Positions 61,610 to 64,000 of a stretch of DNA of 64,000 nucleotides are shown one piece after another (the first letter of the stretch is position 1; the number at the start of each line of letters is the position of its first letter). The notes beneath the pieces were generated by a model. That model ran no database searches. It was not told where the DNA came from and worked only from the letters and a program-made list of their open reading frames with translations. The position numbers and the translations under genes are program-made. The stretch is from Sphingosinicella microcystinivorans (GTDB lineage: Bacteria > Pseudomonadota > Alphaproteobacteria > Sphingomonadales > Sphingomonadaceae). Location: NCBI RefSeq assembly GCF_027941835.1, contig NZ_CP116005.1, positions 4,464,035-4,528,034 of the forward strand, written 5' to 3'.

Positions 61610-61872
61610 TGTACCGCCTGTTCGTCCTCGCCAAGTGCGACCTCGGCCACGCCGCGAGCGTGGGCAACCGCATCGCCGAGATGGAGGAGGTCGCCGAGGT
61701 CTATTCGGTGACGGGCGAATACGACCTGCTCATCAAGGTCGGCTTCAGCGACCTCCCCGAGATCGAGGACTTCGTGCAGGAGAAGCTGCACCGCGTGCCG
61801 GGCCTCAAGGAAACCGTGACGATGATGTCGTACCGCGTCTACGGCGAGGACATCGGCGACTTCGTGAACTGA
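61609..61872 (+). CDS. Stand-alone Lrp/AsnC ligand-binding (RAM) domain protein
   Basis: An 87-residue protein made only of the AsnC ligand-binding fold (KCDLGHAASVGNRIAEMEEV, YSVTGEYDLLIKVGF, LKETVTMMSYRVYGED); the DNA-binding domain is missing. Such RAM-only proteins bind amino acids and may sense the pool. Coupled translation with the APC permease suggests it monitors the permease's substrate or acts with it. Confidence 0.87.
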   Translation: MYRLFVLAKCDLGHAASVGNRIAEMEEVAEVYSVTGEYDLLIKVGFSDLPEIEDFVQEKLHRVPGLKETVTMMSYRVYGEDIGDFVN

Positions 61873-61934
61873 AATTGAGGAAGTTATCGGCGGGGGTGTG
61901 AAATGCGCCCGCGTCTTGAGCGCGCTCTCTTGTT

Positions 61935-61952
61935 ATGAGATAAAAATCTCAT
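61935..61952. promoter_or_regulatory. Perfect 7-4-7 inverted repeat, probable TetR operator
   Basis: ATGAGAT-AAAA-ATCTCAT lies 34 bp upstream of the NTF2-like gene, whose operon ends with a TetR regulator. It is a likely autoregulatory site; binding is inference. Confidence 0.6.
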
Positions 61953-61986
61953 TATGAGGCTGCCATCGAATCGACAGGGTGACGAG

Positions 61987-62430
61987 ATGGCGACGATGGC
62001 GACTGGTTTTTTGAGCCGGGAGGAGATGGACCGGCGGATGGACGCGCATTTCGGTTTCGAGGCGCGCGACGACGTGGAGGGCGTGCTCGCGACGCTTTCG
62101 CATGACGTGGAGCACGACATCGTCGGCTGGCCGGCAGGCCCCTCGCATGGGCGCGAGGCGACGCGCGGCTTCTATGAATCGCTGTTTCAGGACCTGTCGG
62201 ACGGGCGCTTCACCACGCTGCGCCGCCTGTACGGCGACAACTTCATGGTCGACGATTCGCTGTGGGAGGGGTTCGCGCCGGGCCATCCGTTCGGCGTCGC
62301 CGGAGAGGGACGGCCGCTGAAGTTCCGGCTGCTCCACGTGATCGAGTTCTCGGACGGCGGAGACATCGCGCGCGAGAACGTATGGGTCGACCTCGCCGCC
62401 ATCCTCCAGCAGCTGCCGCAGCAACAGTAG
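61987..62430 (+). CDS. NTF2-like/SnoaL-like protein
   Basis: A 147-residue protein of the cone-shaped NTF2 fold: a helix start MDRRMDAHFGFEARDDVEGV, EHDIVGWPAGPSHGREATR and a beta sheet with KFRLLHVIEFSDGGDI. Members are small isomerases, dehydratases or ligand-binding domains; no catalytic residues are diagnostic. The ATG at 61987 follows GGGTGACGAG. An in-frame ATG at 61954 overlaps the palindrome region. It is probably controlled by the TetR gene 1 bp downstream. Confidence 0.78.
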   Translation: MATMATGFLSREEMDRRMDAHFGFEARDDVEGVLATLSHDVEHDIVGWPAGPSHGREATRGFYESLFQDLSDGRFTTLRRLYGDNFMVDDSLWEGFAPGHPFGVAGEGRPLKFRLLHVIEFSDGGDIARENVWVDLAAILQQLPQQQ

Positions 62431-62431
62431 C

Positions 62432-63052
62432 GTGGCGAAGACGGAGCAGACCGGGCGCTGGAAGCAGCGGCGACGAACGCGGCAGGACATTCTCGCCGCC
62501 GCGGCGCAGCTTCTGAAGCAGGGCCAGCGGCCGAGCCTGGAGGAGATCGCGGACGCCGCGCTCGTTTCACGGGCGACGGCCTACCGCTATTTCCCGAACG
62601 TCGACGCGCTGTTCGTGGAAGCGGCGCTGGAGATCGAGTTCCCGAGGATCGGCGACGTCCTGAACGGCGCCGACGACGACCCGGTGCAGCGCGTCGAGCG
62701 CGTCGATACGGCGCTGCACGCGCTCATCGCCGAAAACGAGGTGCCGCTCAGGCTGATGCTCGCGGGCGCGATCGAACGCCGGGCGCGCGGCGAAACCGGC
62801 GCCGACCTCCCCGTCCGTCAGGACCGGCGCACGCCGATGCTGGAGGAAGCGCTCGCGCCCGCGCGGGCATCGTTCGAGCCCGCCGACCTCAAGGCGCTGA
62901 CCGCCGCGCTGGCGCTGATCGTCGGCCCCGAGGCGATGATCGTGTTCCGGGACGTGCTGAGGCTGGACGACGCCGAAGCGGCGCGTGTGCGCCGCTGGGC
63001 GATCCGCGCGCTGATCGCCGCGGCGCGCCGGACCCCGACCGGCTCAGGCTGA
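62432..63052 (+). CDS. TetR-family transcriptional regulator
   Basis: A 206-residue TetR protein. The helix-turn-helix is PSLEEIADAALVSRATAYRYF (residues 33-53). The C-terminal domain is Ala/Arg-rich and otherwise unlike the other two TetR proteins here. The start is GTG at 62432, one base after the NTF2-like stop, so it is co-transcribed and coupled. It probably regulates this two-gene operon through the ATGAGAT repeat. Confidence 0.85.
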   Translation: MAKTEQTGRWKQRRRTRQDILAAAAQLLKQGQRPSLEEIADAALVSRATAYRYFPNVDALFVEAALEIEFPRIGDVLNGADDDPVQRVERVDTALHALIAENEVPLRLMLAGAIERRARGETGADLPVRQDRRTPMLEEALAPARASFEPADLKALTAALALIVGPEAMIVFRDVLRLDDAEAARVRRWAIRALIAAARRTPTGSG

Positions 63053-63059
63053 AGCTGTT

Positions 63060-63365
63060 TTAACCGACCATCATTTCCAGCGTCACCGCCGCGACCGCGA
63101 ACTGGCCGCGCATCTTCTCGGCGATGACGGAGGCGTCATGGTCGGAAAGACCGGGGACGACGACGCGCATCTCCAGCCTCTCGCGGACGCGCCGGGAACG
63201 GAAGACCGAGGGCACGAGATCGCGCTGGGCGAAATAGTTGAGCACCCGCAAGCTGATGTGCGGATCGACGTTCGCGATAATCTCGAAGTGCGCGCTCCGG
63301 CTGACATAGGCGAGATGCGGCCCGGAAACGGCGGGCGCGGCGGCAGCGGCAAGAGCAGACGACAT
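63060..63365 (-). CDS. Small ACT-like domain protein
   Basis: A 101-residue protein whose core (HFEIIANVDPHISLRVLNYF, DLVPSVF and MRVVVPGLSDHDASV) has the beta-alpha-beta pattern of an ACT domain, like the small regulatory subunit of acetolactate synthase but shorter. It may bind an amino acid; the partner is unknown. The ATG at 63365 has GAGG six bases upstream. Divergent from the Lrp-type gene. Confidence 0.65.
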   Translation of the reverse strand: MSSALAAAAAPAVSGPHLAYVSRSAHFEIIANVDPHISLRVLNYFAQRDLVPSVFRSRRVRERLEMRVVVPGLSDHDASVIAEKMRGQFAVAAVTLEMMVG

Positions 63366-63492
63366 GACATTCCTCTTCGAGATGATGGCCCGCTTGTCGC
63401 ACAGGCGCCGGGGAAAAGGGATGCAAAGTGATTGCGCGAGATTCGAATTCGTGCATAAAAATCATTCAAAATTCCAAAAGAAAGACTAAATC

Positions 63493-63966
63493 ATGCAACT
63501 CGACGCGTTCGACCGGAAAATCCTTCGAATCCTGCAAGAGGATTGCAGCCTGTCGACCGCCGAGATCGCCGAGCGCGTGGGACTGTCGCAATCCCCCTGC
63601 TGGCGGCGCATCGCGGCGATGGAGGAAGCCGGCATCATCCGGAAGCGCGTCGCACTGCTCGACAGGCGCAAGGTGGGGCTCGGCGCGCAGGTGTTCGCCA
63701 ACGTGAAGCTCTCCGCGCACGGCCGCTCGCACATGGCCGAGTTCGAGGCGACGGTGCGGGAGATCGAGGAGATTCAGGAATGCTACGTGCTGATGGGCAC
63801 GACCGACTTCCTGCTGCGCATCGTGACGCCGGACATCGAGGCTTACGAGAAGCTGTTCTTCAAGCGGCTCTCGCGCCTGCCGGGCGTGCAGGAGATCACC
63901 TCGTCGATGGCGCTCTCGGAGATCAAGAGCACCACGGCGCTGCCGGTCAGAGCCGCTCCAGCCTGA
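63493..63966 (+). CDS. Lrp/AsnC-family transcriptional regulator
   Basis: A 157-residue Lrp-type regulator. The winged helix reads LDAFDRKILRILQEDCSLST followed by IAERVGLSQSPCWRRI. A ligand-binding RAM domain (residues 65-150) has the VQEITSSMALSEIKSTTALP end of Lrp proteins. It senses amino acids and controls their metabolism. It is divergent from the ACT-like gene across a 127-bp AT-richer gap, where it probably regulates itself and that gene. Confidence 0.9.
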   Translation: MQLDAFDRKILRILQEDCSLSTAEIAERVGLSQSPCWRRIAAMEEAGIIRKRVALLDRRKVGLGAQVFANVKLSAHGRSHMAEFEATVREIEEIQECYVLMGTTDFLLRIVTPDIEAYEKLFFKRLSRLPGVQEITSSMALSEIKSTTALPVRAAPA

Positions 63967-64000
63967 GCGGCAGGCCGTCGCGCGGCTTCGGCATGGGGAA
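63947..64000 (-). CDS. C-terminal end of a gene entering from the right (unknown, possibly cytochrome P450)
   Basis: The last 17 codons before a TGA read FPMPKPRDGLPLRLERL. A RDGLPLRLERL ending is reminiscent of bacterial cytochrome P450 C-termini (RPxxGLPxRxxR), but too little is visible. It overlaps the 3' end of the Lrp gene in convergent orientation. Confidence 0.35.
   Translation of the reverse strand, partial: FPMPKPRDGLPLRLERL

Noticed and set aside
1..64000. CRISPR arrays, insertion sequences, integrases, tRNA and rRNA genes
   Set aside because: No regular repeats, transposase or integrase motifs, CCA-ended cloverleaf patterns or rRNA signatures were found on reading.

Overview
The window looks like chromosomal DNA of an alphaproteobacterium of the order Sphingomonadales. 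The sequence is GC-rich throughout. It carries a CtrA master regulator with the conserved phospho-aspartate D51, a ChpT histidine phosphotransferase, an alphaproteobacterial RpoH, three TonB-dependent receptors, UrcA-family and PEP-CTERM-like proteins. No tRNA, rRNA, CRISPR array, insertion sequence or phage gene was recognised. The genus cannot be decided from the sequence alone.

Left region (1-17 kb), a catabolic island. It contains a truncated GPH-type symporter, an AMP-forming acyl-CoA ligase, a MaoC-type hydratase, a TetR regulator, two serine hydrolases of the beta-lactamase fold, an enoyl-CoA hydratase, two TonB-dependent receptors and an acyl-CoA carboxylase carboxyltransferase subunit. 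Five copies of an AT-rich 16-bp palindrome (TTGAATTTAAATTCAA and variants with 2-3 mismatches) lie in front of five transcription units of the island, including the gap between the tetR and maoC genes. I infer a TetR-controlled regulon that takes up a large ester or lactone across the outer membrane, hydrolyses it and degrades the acid as CoA thioesters. The substrate is unknown. To the right lie a threonine-dehydratase-like gene, a short DUF1254-like gene, an ornithine cyclodeaminase-like gene and, between them, a graveyard of three broken genes: an SDR, an acyl-CoA ligase tail and a GcvT tail.

17-30 kb. A small KGG-rich protein is followed by soxR and a divergent VOC-family gene sharing a classic SoxR box. 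Next is a six-gene efflux operon (tetR-hlyD-dual ABC ATPase-two permeases-outer membrane factor) laid out like E. coli cecR-ybhGFSR plus a NodT-type channel, with a perfect palindrome at its promoter. A stand-alone LigD polymerase-domain gene, two nucleotidyltransferases and a small exported protein follow.

28.5-41.5 kb, mostly housekeeping. An amidase/EamA/TerB-DnaJ operon is followed by a chemotaxis-type cluster (cheA-cheW-cheY-cheB-cheR, with CheA carrying a C-terminal receiver), chpT, a cold-shock protein, a JAMM protease-like gene, an RluD-type pseudouridine synthase, rpoH, an L,D-transpeptidase and mtgA.

41-50 kb. An FAD oxidoreductase, Rieske oxygenase, MFS transporter and exported amidohydrolase share a second motif (a 20-bp imperfect palindrome at two promoters). 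Two small proteins and a DUF3501/HdrD-like/rubrerythrin cluster with a Fur-like box follow.

50-64 kb. This part holds a FliJ-like coiled-coil gene, ctrA with clustered GANTC sites upstream, a large DUF748/AsmA-like protein, a third TonB-dependent receptor, a UrcA protein, a choice-of-anchor I protein with a PEP-CTERM-like tail, an APC permease coupled to a stand-alone AsnC ligand-binding domain, an NTF2-like/TetR pair, and an ACT-like gene divergent from an Lrp/AsnC regulator. The last 54 bases hold the end of a gene entering from the right.
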